A stretch of 16,578 nt of DNA from Candidatus Neomicrothrix sp. UBA825. Lineage in GTDB: Bacteria > Actinomycetota > Acidimicrobiia > Acidimicrobiales > UBA8592. A model generated the notes under the pieces. The model was given only the letters and a program-made list of their open reading frames with translations, searched no databases and was not told the origin of the DNA. The stretch covers positions 14,241 to 30,818 of the forward strand of contig DBHP01000034.1 in the NCBI GenBank assembly GCA_002295705.1, written 5' to 3'. Made by a program: the position numbers and the translations under genes. Below, piece after piece: positions 7,755 to 15,356 of the stretch (positions are counted from its first letter, which is position 1; the number at the start of each line of letters is the position of its first letter).

Positions 7755-9158
7755 ATGGCAACCACGGAAATACCCGATTTGGGCACAGATGACGGGAAGC
7801 CTTGGCACCTGTCGGGCAATAATGCTCCGGTCTTTGATGAACTCACAGTTACCGACCTCGAAGTAAAAGGATCTATACCTACAGAGTTACAAGGTCGCTA
7901 TTTCCGAAATGGAGCAAACCCACAGTCAGGAACATCTGATCATTGGTTCGTTGGAGATGGAATGATCCACGGTGTTGAGCTCTCTAATGGAAAAGCTAAT
8001 TGGTATCGAAACAGATACGTGCGGACACCTATGTTTGATAACCCCGATAAGGAACGTATGGAGTTGTATTTAGATATGGAAAAGGGTGCGTTCAATTATG
8101 AAGTGAGCGTGGCAAATACGAGTATTCTCGGACACGCTAATAAAATTTTCGCGCTTGAAGAAGGCTCCTTCCCCTATGAGTTGAGCAGAGATGTAGAAAC
8201 TATTGGCTATCACGATTATGGCGGCAAGCTTACGACAGCTATGACTGCGCACCCTAAGGTATGTGGTGAAACTGGTGAGCTTCTTATGTTCGGGTACAGC
8301 TCATTGCCCCCCTACCTTGTGTATCACCGAGTTAGTGCCGATGGAGAACTTCTTCAGAGCGAGGAGATAACTGTCGGTGGCCCTACGATGATGCACGATT
8401 TTACGGTCACCCGGAACCATTCTATTTTTCTCGACCTTCCTGCAGTTTTTGATATGGAAGAAGCTATGAGTGGAGGTATGCCTATTAAGTGGAGTGACGA
8501 CTACCCGTCTCGGTTTGGGGTTATGCCACGTGCTGGCAAGGATTCTGATGTGAAGTGGTTTGATGTTAATCCTTGTTATGTGTTCCATACATTGAACTCA
8601 TATGAAGATGGTGACGAGATTGTCGTAAATGGATGTAGGTTAAGAGAGATTTGGAGGAACTCGTCTGATATTGCTGTGTCGAGTGACCCTAACCCTGAAG
8701 ATGCTCCAATGATGTGGGAATGGCGTCTAAATATGGAAACCGGCACAGTTTCAGAACGACAAATAGACGATAGGGGAAGTGAATTTCCTAAAATTCCTGA
8801 GAGTCTCGTTGGTCTTAGAAACCGCTATGGATATTGCCTTTCTACAGGAGATGGAGGAATCACAAGTGAAGATGAGGGCGGCGCAACAATCAAATACGAT
8901 CTTGCTAATGGTGGGGCCTCTGAAAAGCACAACTACCCTGCGGGTCACTTTCCTGGTGAACCCTCATTCGTTCCTGCGGAAGGAGCCGTTAATGAGGATG
9001 ACGGATACATAATGACATTTGTTTATGCTGGAGATACGAATACTTCGTATCTTTCTATTCTTGATGCGAGTAATATTTCAGCTAATCCTCTGGCGGAAAT
9101 ACACATACCGCAAAGAGTACCAACGGGATTCCATGGAACTTGGATTAGCGATAGCTAA
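7755..9158 (+). CDS. Carotenoid oxygenase family dioxygenase (RPE65/CCD/lignostilbene type)
   Basis: Non-heme Fe(II) dioxygenase of the seven-bladed beta-propeller carotenoid-cleavage family, which splits an alkene C=C bond into two carbonyls. The 467 residues are normal length. GRYFRNGANP (47-56) and HWFVGDGMIHG (63-73) are N-terminal family blocks. All four iron-binding histidines can be placed: TAHPKV (His166), MMHDFTVT (His214), FHTLNSYEDG (His278) and GFHGTW (His460). GEPSFVP near 401-407 carries the usual second-shell Glu. There is no signal peptide. It is divergent from the transporter operon and converges on the Rieske gene. The family includes carotenoid, apocarotenoid, stilbene and isoeugenol cleavage enzymes; the substrate cannot be told from these motifs. 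The overall style resembles uncharacterised actinobacterial members. Confidence 0.93.
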   Translation: MATTEIPDLGTDDGKPWHLSGNNAPVFDELTVTDLEVKGSIPTELQGRYFRNGANPQSGTSDHWFVGDGMIHGVELSNGKANWYRNRYVRTPMFDNPDKERMELYLDMEKGAFNYEVSVANTSILGHANKIFALEEGSFPYELSRDVETIGYHDYGGKLTTAMTAHPKVCGETGELLMFGYSSLPPYLVYHRVSADGELLQSEEITVGGPTMMHDFTVTRNHSIFLDLPAVFDMEEAMSGGMPIKWSDDYPSRFGVMPRAGKDSDVKWFDVNPCYVFHTLNSYEDGDEIVVNGCRLREIWRNSSDIAVSSDPNPEDAPMMWEWRLNMETGTVSERQIDDRGSEFPKIPESLVGLRNRYGYCLSTGDGGITSEDEGGATIKYDLANGGASEKHNYPAGHFPGEPSFVPAEGAVNEDDGYIMTFVYAGDTNTSYLSILDASNISANPLAEIHIPQRVPTGFHGTWISDS

Positions 9159-9178
9159 GTAATTGTTTAATTAGCTAT
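9151..9178. terminator. Palindrome spanning two convergent stop codons, putative bidirectional terminator
   Basis: ATAGCTAA (9151-9158) is perfectly complementary to TTAGCTAT (9171-9178). Inside, after one G/A mismatch, TAA (9160-9162) pairs with TTA (9167-9169) around a four-base loop. The stem includes the stop codons of both the dioxygenase (9156-9158) and the Rieske gene (9167-9169). The only intergenic sequence is eight bases, so both mRNAs must end here or inside the opposite gene. The stem is AT-rich and lacks a clear U-tract, so intrinsic termination would be weak. It may instead protect 3' ends. Confidence 0.45.
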
Positions 9179-10513
9179 GAACCTTTCTGCCATTGCGTGC
9201 CAGTGGCGGATTTTGACCTCTTGGTATTTTGTAAGCGTCAAACCATCAGCTCTGAAGGTTTCCAACCCCTTCTGTACTTTAGGAAGGTTAAAGCTATCTT
9301 GATGGAAGACTCTGGCGAGGTTCCCTATTACGGGTATGAGTTCAGTCCATTCTTGGTCGATTCCTAGCTCGATATATTCAGCGGGTGCAGGCCTTTCATC
9401 ACCTTCAAAGTCCTCGGTGTAGATGCATTCCATAAGGCACTCATCAACTTTTGTACCTACCGGCCGAAACCGATAATTGATCCTATTGAAAGCGCCCCAT
9501 GGATGGAAGTTCGGAAATAGAGTGAAATACATGCTGTCATTAATTTCAGCATCGCAGTAGGTATCAACATCAGGGACTGCAGACCGGAGTCGTTCTCGTG
9601 CAACTTGAGCCGCAAAAGCCCTCGCTGTCATTCCTTCCGGAATGGTTGCCATTGATTCTTCATCCAATCTTTTATCGGTGATTGCATCAAATATTTCTTG
9701 CTCCGTTGGATCCCATTGAAGATGGGGGCTTGGCGTACCATTCGGTGTGATCGCTCGGGAGAAATTCCCAAAGACATCGTACTGACTGTTGCAATCTCCA
9801 GTTCCAGTCAGGATTTGAGGGTGAGTAGCGATCACATGGAAGGCTTCCATGAATGCCTCTTGGGCTACTTTCCAGTTCACTGGGTATCGCTTCGCAACAT
9901 GAGCAGAGACGAATTTTTTGTGCGGCGCCCACTTTTCGAAATGCATGGGAAGGTCACCTATATATTCATTGAAGTCTTGGCACTGAGGGTTCATGTTGAT
10001 GAAGACCCAACCTTCCCATGTTGCTACTTTCACTTCAGGAAGCGAGAAGTTCTCTGGTTGCACTTGAGGAAAATCCCATGCGGTAGTCAGGTTCTCTAGG
10101 GACCCATCTAGGTGCCATGCGAGTGCGTGGAAAGGACAGCGAATCACTTCGCCTGCGTGACCACTGCATTCTCGAAGTTGGCGGCCCCTGTGAAGGCATG
10201 CGTTATAAAACGCTTTGATTTCGTCTGGCGCTGACCGAACAACAAGGATTGATGTACCGACAATGTCATAGACATAGGTATCCCCCACATTTGGAATATG
10301 CTCTTCGCGGCATGCCATTTGCCATGCCTTTTTCCAAATCTTCTCAACTTCCAGATCGAAGAACTCTTGAGAAAGGTAGCGTTCGACTGGGATATTCATG
10401 GTTCCAAAATCTACGTCGCTTGTAAGGCGAAGCATCGGATTGACCTCGTGTGTATCGCAATCTAACAGTTGTTGATAGGTGAGGTCTTTTGATTGTGATT
10501 CTGCAAGTGTCAT
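9167..10513 (-). CDS. Rieske [2Fe-2S] ring-hydroxylating oxygenase, alpha subunit
   Basis: Catalytic subunit of a Rieske non-heme iron oxygenase, 448 residues, cytoplasmic. The Rieske cluster motif is CLHRG (Cys106, His108) followed by CPFH (Cys126, His129) and LAWHLDG. The mononuclear iron site is QEAFMEAFHVIATHP with His226 and His231. The acidic residue three before His226, which bridges the two metal centres of neighbouring subunits, is Glu223 rather than the usual Asp. The start at 10513 overlaps the stop of the 75-residue gene as ATGA, with AAGGAAAA upstream. No beta subunit, ferredoxin or reductase is in the window, so either a homotrimer is used or the partners lie elsewhere. The substrate class (aromatic ring hydroxylation, O- or N-demethylation, side-chain oxidation) cannot be decided from the motifs. 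Confidence 0.93.
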   Translation of the reverse strand: MTLAESQSKDLTYQQLLDCDTHEVNPMLRLTSDVDFGTMNIPVERYLSQEFFDLEVEKIWKKAWQMACREEHIPNVGDTYVYDIVGTSILVVRSAPDEIKAFYNACLHRGRQLRECSGHAGEVIRCPFHALAWHLDGSLENLTTAWDFPQVQPENFSLPEVKVATWEGWVFINMNPQCQDFNEYIGDLPMHFEKWAPHKKFVSAHVAKRYPVNWKVAQEAFMEAFHVIATHPQILTGTGDCNSQYDVFGNFSRAITPNGTPSPHLQWDPTEQEIFDAITDKRLDEESMATIPEGMTARAFAAQVARERLRSAVPDVDTYCDAEINDSMYFTLFPNFHPWGAFNRINYRFRPVGTKVDECLMECIYTEDFEGDERPAPAEYIELGIDQEWTELIPVIGNLARVFHQDSFNLPKVQKGLETFRADGLTLTKYQEVKIRHWHAMAERFIAN

Positions 10514-10737
10514 GACATTTTCCTTGTTCTATTTTCCGTATCTCGAAACCGGTTCTCGCCTCGCTCGCTTCCTAACCAGCCACATAAATGTGCGTCGGCT
10601 GCTTTGAGGTCACCTGAAATCCATTGTCCGCCAAAGGTGAAGACGCCGGAACCAGCATTGCCAGTGACGATGACGTTTTGGCCGTCATCGCTGACTTCGT
10701 ATATTTCATCTGTCATTGGATGTTTGATACCACGCAT
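10510..10737 (-). CDS. 75-residue unknown protein coupled to the Rieske oxygenase
   Basis: Short acidic soluble protein, not assigned to any family I can name. It begins MRGIKHPMTDEIYEVSDDG, continues with VFTFGGQWISGDLKAADAHL and ends in a charged tail rich in Arg, Glu and Asn. The first 55 residues read like a small beta-sheet domain with alternating hydrophobics and conserved-looking Gly and Trp; there is a single Cys (near 52) and no membrane segment. That it is a real gene is supported by AGGGGAAAT directly before the ATG at 10737, a 4-base ATGA overlap with the Rieske start, and placement between two genes on the same strand. The coupling suggests it is made in step with the oxygenase, perhaps as accessory or small subunit. 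I have a loose recollection of similar small proteins beside Rieske genes in other bacteria but cannot confirm it. Confidence 0.75.
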   Translation of the reverse strand: MRGIKHPMTDEIYEVSDDGQNVIVTGNAGSGVFTFGGQWISGDLKAADAHLCGWLGSERGENRFRDTENRTRKMS

Positions 10738-10783
10738 ATTTCCCCTTTCATTAATATTACACTTTTGCGATACCGGACACTAT

Positions 10784-11527
10784 TTAAGCTGCTGTAAGTC
10801 CCCCATCCACGGAAAGTATTGAACCGGTACAGCGAGCTGCTTCGTCAGAGGCCATCCAGCAGATGGCATTTGCAGCAGATTCTGGTTCAGCCATTCCTCT
10901 AAAACCGGTGTACGTCTGCATTAACGAATAATCAATTCCTTCAGGAACATGATAATTTTCTGTCATTCCTGTATTCATCCCGCCGGGAGCGATGGCGTTA
11001 ATCCGTAAATCGGTTTTGATATATTCCATTGCCAATGCGCGCGTCATATTTATGACAGCGCCCTTTGCAGCACAGTAGGGAACCGTATACGCCTGTCCCA
11101 TAAAACCGGCATTCGATGCGACGTTCACAATATTTCCGCCTGTTTCTAATAGATGAGGAATGGCCGCCTGCGTGATCCAAAACATTCCGTCTAAATTAAC
11201 ACCCATGATGAGTCTCCAAGTTGCTTCATCAACATCTGTGACATGATGAGACTTAACAACGCCTGCAACATTTGCGACAATATCGAGTTTGCCAAAGGTT
11301 GTCACACACTCCGCAATTGCAGCATGCGACGCTTCGCGATTACTGATGTCGCAAACAGCAGGTTTAAAATTCGCTCCGAGCTCCTCTGCAATCAGGTCTA
11401 ACCCTTCTTTGTTGATATCAATTCCGAAAACTTTTGCGCCTTCATCAATCATTTGGCGCGCAGTTGCCCTACCAACACCAGATGCAGCTCCTGTTATTAG
11501 CGCAACTTTCCCTTCAAACTTGGTCAC
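10784..11527 (-). CDS. Short-chain dehydrogenase/reductase, probably NAD-dependent
   Basis: Classical SDR of 247 residues that would oxidise an alcohol or reduce a ketone. The nucleotide loop is TGAASGVG at 13-20. An Asp ends the second strand (FGIDIN), which favours NAD over NADP. NVAG at about 86-89 stands in for the usual NNAG. The catalytic residues are Asn111, Ser138 in VNVASNAG, and Tyr151/Lys155 in PYCAAKGA. The C terminus GSILSVDGGLTA is the family ending. I choose the GTG at 11527 because GGAGGAAAA lies directly before it; a GTG ten codons upstream has no ribosome-binding site and would add residues before the first strand. It is the first gene of the operon that continues, 46 bases later, into the 75-residue protein and the Rieske oxygenase, so it may act on a hydroxylated product. 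The substrate is unknown. Confidence 0.92.
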   Translation of the reverse strand: MTKFEGKVALITGAASGVGRATARQMIDEGAKVFGIDINKEGLDLIAEELGANFKPAVCDISNREASHAAIAECVTTFGKLDIVANVAGVVKSHHVTDVDEATWRLIMGVNLDGMFWITQAAIPHLLETGGNIVNVASNAGFMGQAYTVPYCAAKGAVINMTRALAMEYIKTDLRINAIAPGGMNTGMTENYHVPEGIDYSLMQTYTGFRGMAEPESAANAICWMASDEAARCTGSILSVDGGLTAA

Positions 11528-11682
11528 TTTTCCTCCAATTACTTTCAGCGCACCCACTTTAACCCGAATAGTGCCTTTGGGAAATATTGAACATGTGGGT
11601 CATTTCTAAGTCTGACTGTTGTGAGGTTTGCATTGGTGCTGAGTTTAAGCGAAGCTACTCAGAAGATTAATAAGGAGCGACT
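11528..11682. promoter_or_regulatory. Divergent promoter region, SDR-Rieske operon versus CoA ligase
   Basis: The 155 bases between two divergent operons must hold both promoters. GGAGG at 11532-11536 is the SDR ribosome-binding site on the minus strand. AAGGAG at about 11672-11677 serves the ligase GTG on the plus strand. Between them I found only poor matches to -35/-10 boxes and no inverted repeat longer than six bases. No regulator gene lies in or next to it. Confidence 0.4.
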
Positions 11683-13236
11683 GTGACGATAATCCATAAA
11701 AGCCCATTGCCCGATGTAGAGATTGCTGATGTTTCAATAACTGATTACGTGCTGCGAAAAGCTGATGAATTACCGGACAAACCTGCTTTTATTGATGGCG
11801 GAACTGGAAGGGTGATTACGTTTTCTGAACTGAAGGATCAAGTTCGACGATTTGCAGGTGGGCTTGCGAACCGAAGCTTCGGAGTCGGGTCAACGTTGGC
11901 ATTGGTAGCTCCGAATATTCCTGAATATGCAGTCGTTTTCCATGGATGCGGTATTGCTGGCGGAACCGTAACCACGGTGAACCCAACATATGGTGCGGAG
12001 GAAGTCCGATTCCAATTACTTGATGCCTCCGCTACCATCCTCGTTACCACCGAAGCAGCAATGCCTGTTGCCCTTGAAGCTATCGAGGGCACCGACGTTC
12101 AGGAAATTATCGTTATCGGTGAGCATCCAAATGCTACTTCATTATCGGAGGTCCTCACGGCTGACCCTATAGACCAAGTCGAGGTTGATCTTGCCAATCA
12201 CCATGTTGTGCTTCCATACTCTTCAGGCACAACTGGACTTCCAAAAGGCGTGATGCTTACGCATCAAAATCTTGTTGCGAATCTATGCCAATGTGAATCG
12301 GCGATTCCTTATAATCAGGATTCTTCAGGTTTAGCGGTTCTTCCCTTTTTCCATATCTATGGAATGCAAGTCTTGATGAATGGATTGCTGGCTAATGGAT
12401 GCACTGTCATTTCAATGCCTCGGTTTGATCTTGTGCAAGCACTTGAATTGATTCAAGAGCATAAGATCACTCATTTTTTTGCTGTTCCGCCTATGATTCT
12501 AGCTCTTGCGAAGCAGCCCATTATCGATAATTTTGACCTGTCTTCACTTGAAATGGTGATGTCAGGGGCAGCTCCTCTTGGAGCAGAACTATCGGAGGAA
12601 GCGGCAACACGTATTCAATGCGATGTGATTCAAGGTTATGGGATGACAGAATTGAGCCCTGTCTCTCATATGACACCACCAGGACAATACCGGCCAGGTT
12701 CTGTTGGCGTGACGGTACCTAACTCGGAATGCCGAATCGTTGACCCAGAATCAGGTCAAGATAAAGATGTCGGTGAGGAAGGAGAGCTTTGGGTAAGAGG
12801 GCCGATGGTTATGGCAGGCTATCTTAATAACCCTGAGGCAACTGAGGAGACTATTGATAGCGATGGGTGGCTACATACTGGCGATGTTGCGGTGATTGAT
12901 GAATTTGAACATATATATATTGTCGATCGCGTAAAAGAGTTGATTAAGTACAAGGGGTTCCAGGTTCCCCCGGCAGAGTTAGAAGCACTTATTATCTCTC
13001 ATCCCGCTGTTGCGGACGTTGCTGTTATCGGGATTCCCGATGATGAGGCTGGCGAGTTACCGAAGGCCTTTGTGACGCTCAAACCTAATATGGAAGCCAC
13101 TGGTATAGAAATACAGGATTTCGTCGCAGATAAAGTAGCCACTTACAAACAGATTCATTTAGTCGAATTCATTGATGAGATTCCTAAATCTGCCAGTGGA
13201 AAGATCCTGCGTCGGTTCCTCCGAGACCAAAGTTGA
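11683..13236 (+). CDS. Acyl-CoA synthetase, 4-coumarate-CoA ligase-like (ANL superfamily)
   Basis: Adenylate-forming enzyme that activates a carboxylic acid with ATP and joins it to coenzyme A; 517 residues, cytoplasmic. The P-loop-like motif is PYSSGTTGLPKGVMLTH at about 178-194. FFHIYGM is the 4CL-type segment. QGYGMTE (317-323) is the adenine-binding motif. GWLHTGD (395-401) and VDRVKELIKYKGFQVPPAELE carry the ribose Asp, the hinge region and the CoA-binding turn. PKSASGKILRR near the end holds catalytic Lys507. The start is a GTG with AAGGAG upstream. The sequence style is closest to plant-like 4-coumarate ligases and bacterial medium-chain or aryl relatives, so a phenylpropanoid-like or terpenoid acid is plausible, but this is not diagnostic. 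It heads an operon with the second SDR three bases after its stop. Confidence 0.93.
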   Translation: MTIIHKSPLPDVEIADVSITDYVLRKADELPDKPAFIDGGTGRVITFSELKDQVRRFAGGLANRSFGVGSTLALVAPNIPEYAVVFHGCGIAGGTVTTVNPTYGAEEVRFQLLDASATILVTTEAAMPVALEAIEGTDVQEIIVIGEHPNATSLSEVLTADPIDQVEVDLANHHVVLPYSSGTTGLPKGVMLTHQNLVANLCQCESAIPYNQDSSGLAVLPFFHIYGMQVLMNGLLANGCTVISMPRFDLVQALELIQEHKITHFFAVPPMILALAKQPIIDNFDLSSLEMVMSGAAPLGAELSEEAATRIQCDVIQGYGMTELSPVSHMTPPGQYRPGSVGVTVPNSECRIVDPESGQDKDVGEEGELWVRGPMVMAGYLNNPEATEETIDSDGWLHTGDVAVIDEFEHIYIVDRVKELIKYKGFQVPPAELEALIISHPAVADVAVIGIPDDEAGELPKAFVTLKPNMEATGIEIQDFVADKVATYKQIHLVEFIDEIPKSASGKILRRFLRDQS

Positions 13237-13239
13237 ATC

Positions 13240-14106
13240 GTGGGGAAAACATGCATTGTTACGGGTGCTAATTCCGGGATAGGCCGCTCGACTGCAATCA
13301 CTCTCGCCAAGAACGGCTATACCGTGTTTGCAACCATGCGTTCCTTGGAGCGAGGTGAAAAGCTGAGGGATCTAGCACAACAACTTAGTTTGGAAATTAA
13401 TGAAGTAGTACTCGATGTCTCTGATACAGATTCTGTAAATCAAGGGATCGATGAAATATTAGATCAAACTAACCAAATAGACGTCCTTATTAACAATGCG
13501 GGTGTGGGTTCAAACGCTGTAATTGAAGACGTTGATATTGATTCAGACAAAGATGTTTTTGAGACAAACTTTTGGGGAGCAATTAGGTGCATACAGGCTG
13601 TTCTTCCTGCGATGCGACAACAAAAATCTGGTCACATAATCCAAGTATCCTCCATAGCTGGACGGGTGGGTTTACCGGCCCAACCGATTTATTCCGCATC
13701 CAAATGGGCCCTCGAAGGGTTAAGTGAAAACCTCGCACATGACTTGTCATCATTTGGAGTACGGATATCAATTATTGAGCCCGGTGTTACACGAACAGCG
13801 ATTCTCGGAAAAAATAATACCGTTCCCCACAATCCTGATTTCGAACATATCTACGGACGAATGCTCGATATGTACATGCAAGGAATAGAAGCAAATATAA
13901 GACCTGAGGCGGTCTCGGAGACTATACTTCGGTGCCTTGAATCTTCAAGTAAGCAGCTTCGCTGGCCTGTTGCCTGGGGGGCTGAAACAATGGTAAACGC
14001 CCGTCACGACGGTTCAGTCTCAGATGAAGAATGGGTCAAAATTGGGTCGCTAGTGAACAACCGTGAAGAATGGGTTCGCTCATTCAGTCAAGCATTTAAT
14101 CTGTAA
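13240..14106 (+). CDS. Short-chain dehydrogenase/reductase, probably NADP-dependent
   Basis: Classical SDR of 288 residues with an extended C-terminal segment. The cofactor loop is TGANSGIG at 8-15. ATMRS at 31-35 places an Arg after the second strand, as in NADP-preferring retinol- and 17beta-hydroxysteroid-dehydrogenase-like members. NNAG is at 85-88. The catalytic Ser138 lies in QVSSIAG, with Tyr151 and Lys155 in YSASK. IEPGVTRT is the family signature after the active site. The start is a GTG three bases after the ligase stop; no good ribosome-binding site is seen, so translation is probably coupled to the ligase. This tight spacing suggests one pathway, for example aldehyde or ketone reduction or alcohol oxidation next to the acid that is activated. 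It differs clearly in sequence from the SDR at 10784-11527, so it is not a local duplicate. Confidence 0.92.
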   Translation: MGKTCIVTGANSGIGRSTAITLAKNGYTVFATMRSLERGEKLRDLAQQLSLEINEVVLDVSDTDSVNQGIDEILDQTNQIDVLINNAGVGSNAVIEDVDIDSDKDVFETNFWGAIRCIQAVLPAMRQQKSGHIIQVSSIAGRVGLPAQPIYSASKWALEGLSENLAHDLSSFGVRISIIEPGVTRTAILGKNNTVPHNPDFEHIYGRMLDMYMQGIEANIRPEAVSETILRCLESSSKQLRWPVAWGAETMVNARHDGSVSDEEWVKIGSLVNNREEWVRSFSQAFNL

Positions 14107-14152
14107 ACCAACCTCAAACTATCACTGACAACTACCAGTGTCCGCTAAGTAG

Positions 14153-14158
14153 TATCAT
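14153..14158 (+). promoter_or_regulatory. Possible -10 box of the lipoprotein gene
   Basis: TATCAT fits the actinobacterial TANNNT -10 pattern and lies 20 bases before the start codon at 14179. No -35 box is found at the right distance; CTGACA at 14125-14130 is 22 bases away, too far. AGAGG at 14167-14171 is the likely ribosome-binding site. Confidence 0.22.
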
Positions 14159-14178
14159 CAATTGTTAGAGGTAAATAT

Positions 14179-15282
14179 ATGAATCCCAAACGCCGTTTAC
14201 TTGCAGCTTTAATCTCGACATTAGTCATCGTTCCGTTCACCGTGTCGTGTGGGGGAACCTCAAATTCCGATTTGGAAACAAGCCTGCGGTCACAACTTTC
14301 AGCCACTCAAGCCCAATTAGAGCAAGCTCAAGAGCTAATCACAAATCTTCAAGATCAAATTGAATCGATTGAAAGCACTGTCCAAAATCCAGTACCAGAG
14401 CCCGAAATAGAAGAAGCTGAAACAAGCGAAGAAGCTCCGGAAGAAACACCTGAAGTAAGTGATGCAGAAACTGAAGCGATACTCACTGCTGAGTACGAAT
14501 GGTTAGTGCAGAGCGATGACACGGCCAGATTGCAAGAACTTCTCGGTATAGAAGCAGATGGGTGGTACGGAAATGGAACACGAACTGCTCACATCACAGC
14601 TCTAGAGAATTTAGAACTACCCGTGACCAATGTCCCTGAGATTCCCTGCGCAGCTCAAGATGAGATAGCTAAAGAGATCGGTGAGATAGAATCTGAGAGC
14701 GACACAATCGAAATCGATTTAGATGGGGATGGAAACCCAGACCAAGTCAAGGTTGTAACAATAGCTGACAATAAATACATCACGGCGGAAACAAGTTACA
14801 GCGGAAATTTAGTCTGGAAAGAGTTTGGTGAATGGGGCTCATTTAGCGCTTCAGAAGTTGCGGTAACACCCGAATTCGGCACTGATGTAAATCAAGACGG
14901 GGCGAACGAATTATGGTTGAAGATTAACCCACTGACAGGACCTGCTGGTGGAGCTAAACAGCATTACGTATACGTATTCCAAGATTGCGAACTACAAGTT
15001 GCAAATGATACCGAAGCCACACCTTACGATTTTTACAGGGGCAATACTGTATCAGGTGAAACTTTCTACATTGATTGTGTTACCGAGAATGGGGAAGCGC
15101 TTCTCGTGTATCACGAGGATTATCGGATAGGCGAGCCCGGTGATTTTGTATGGGCGTATGTTCCAACAGCACTGCGATTAACGGGAACAACTTTTGAGGA
15201 AGTCATTTCTTCATCATTTGAAGATGATATTTCTCCAGCTCCAGATCCTCTTCCAACGGACAGCTGCCCTAAAGTTTCATAA
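14179..15282 (+). CDS. Secreted lipoprotein with coiled coil, half peptidoglycan-binding motif and Asp-rich loops
   Basis: Cell-surface protein of 367 residues with no assigned function. The signal is MNPKRRLLAALISTLV followed by lipobox TVSC (Cys24). Residues 30-68 form a coiled coil (QLSATQAQLEQAQELI region). Residues 70-98 are an acidic Glu/Pro linker. LQELLGIEADGWYGNGTRTA (118-137) looks like one half of the PG_binding_1 repeat, in which the ADGxYGxxT core is diagnostic. The rest resembles VCBS or FG-GAP material: DLDGDGNPDQVKV (about 180-192) and TDVNQDGANELWLKI (about 235-249) are calcium-loop-like aspartate motifs before beta strands. Four later cysteines could form disulfides. It lies 72 bases after the SDR with its own ribosome-binding site (AGAGG), so it probably has its own promoter. 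Tethering of a beta-rich sensor or binding domain to the wall is inference. Confidence 0.85.
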   Translation: MNPKRRLLAALISTLVIVPFTVSCGGTSNSDLETSLRSQLSATQAQLEQAQELITNLQDQIESIESTVQNPVPEPEIEEAETSEEAPEETPEVSDAETEAILTAEYEWLVQSDDTARLQELLGIEADGWYGNGTRTAHITALENLELPVTNVPEIPCAAQDEIAKEIGEIESESDTIEIDLDGDGNPDQVKVVTIADNKYITAETSYSGNLVWKEFGEWGSFSASEVAVTPEFGTDVNQDGANELWLKINPLTGPAGGAKQHYVYVFQDCELQVANDTEATPYDFYRGNTVSGETFYIDCVTENGEALLVYHEDYRIGEPGDFVWAYVPTALRLTGTTFEEVISSSFEDDISPAPDPLPTDSCPKVS

Positions 15283-15313
15283 TTCACCGTCCCATTCAAT
15301 GGCTAACGAAAAG

Positions 15314-15342
15314 TTGACAGTTTCACAATGTCTTACTCAGAT
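15314..15342 (+). promoter_or_regulatory. Candidate promoter of rmuC with very short leader
   Basis: A perfect -35 box TTGACA (15314-15319) is followed after 17 bases by TCAGAT (15337-15342), a weak -10 match. Transcription would start near 15349, about eight bases before the ATG at 15357. The gene has no ribosome-binding site, which agrees with a leaderless or near-leaderless mRNA, common in actinobacteria. Confidence 0.35.
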
Positions 15343-15356
15343 GCCACAATATAAAT

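Noticed and set aside
9698..10099. 133-codon plus-strand open frame
   Set aside because: It is the shadow of the Rieske gene, whose cofactor motifs are intact on the other strand.
12909..12920. Short TA repeat (ATATATAT) in the CoA ligase gene
   Set aside because: It encodes HIYIV within a conserved stretch, and no repeat expansion or frame effect is seen.
10784..14106. Two SDR genes as a tandem duplication
   Set aside because: They lie on opposite strands, differ in cofactor motif, length and C terminus, and belong to different SDR subgroups.
14123..14153. Competing 5-bp hairpins CACTG/CAGTG and ACTAC/GTAGT after the second SDR
   Set aside because: Stems of five bases without a U-tract are expected by chance; not enough for a terminator or riboswitch.
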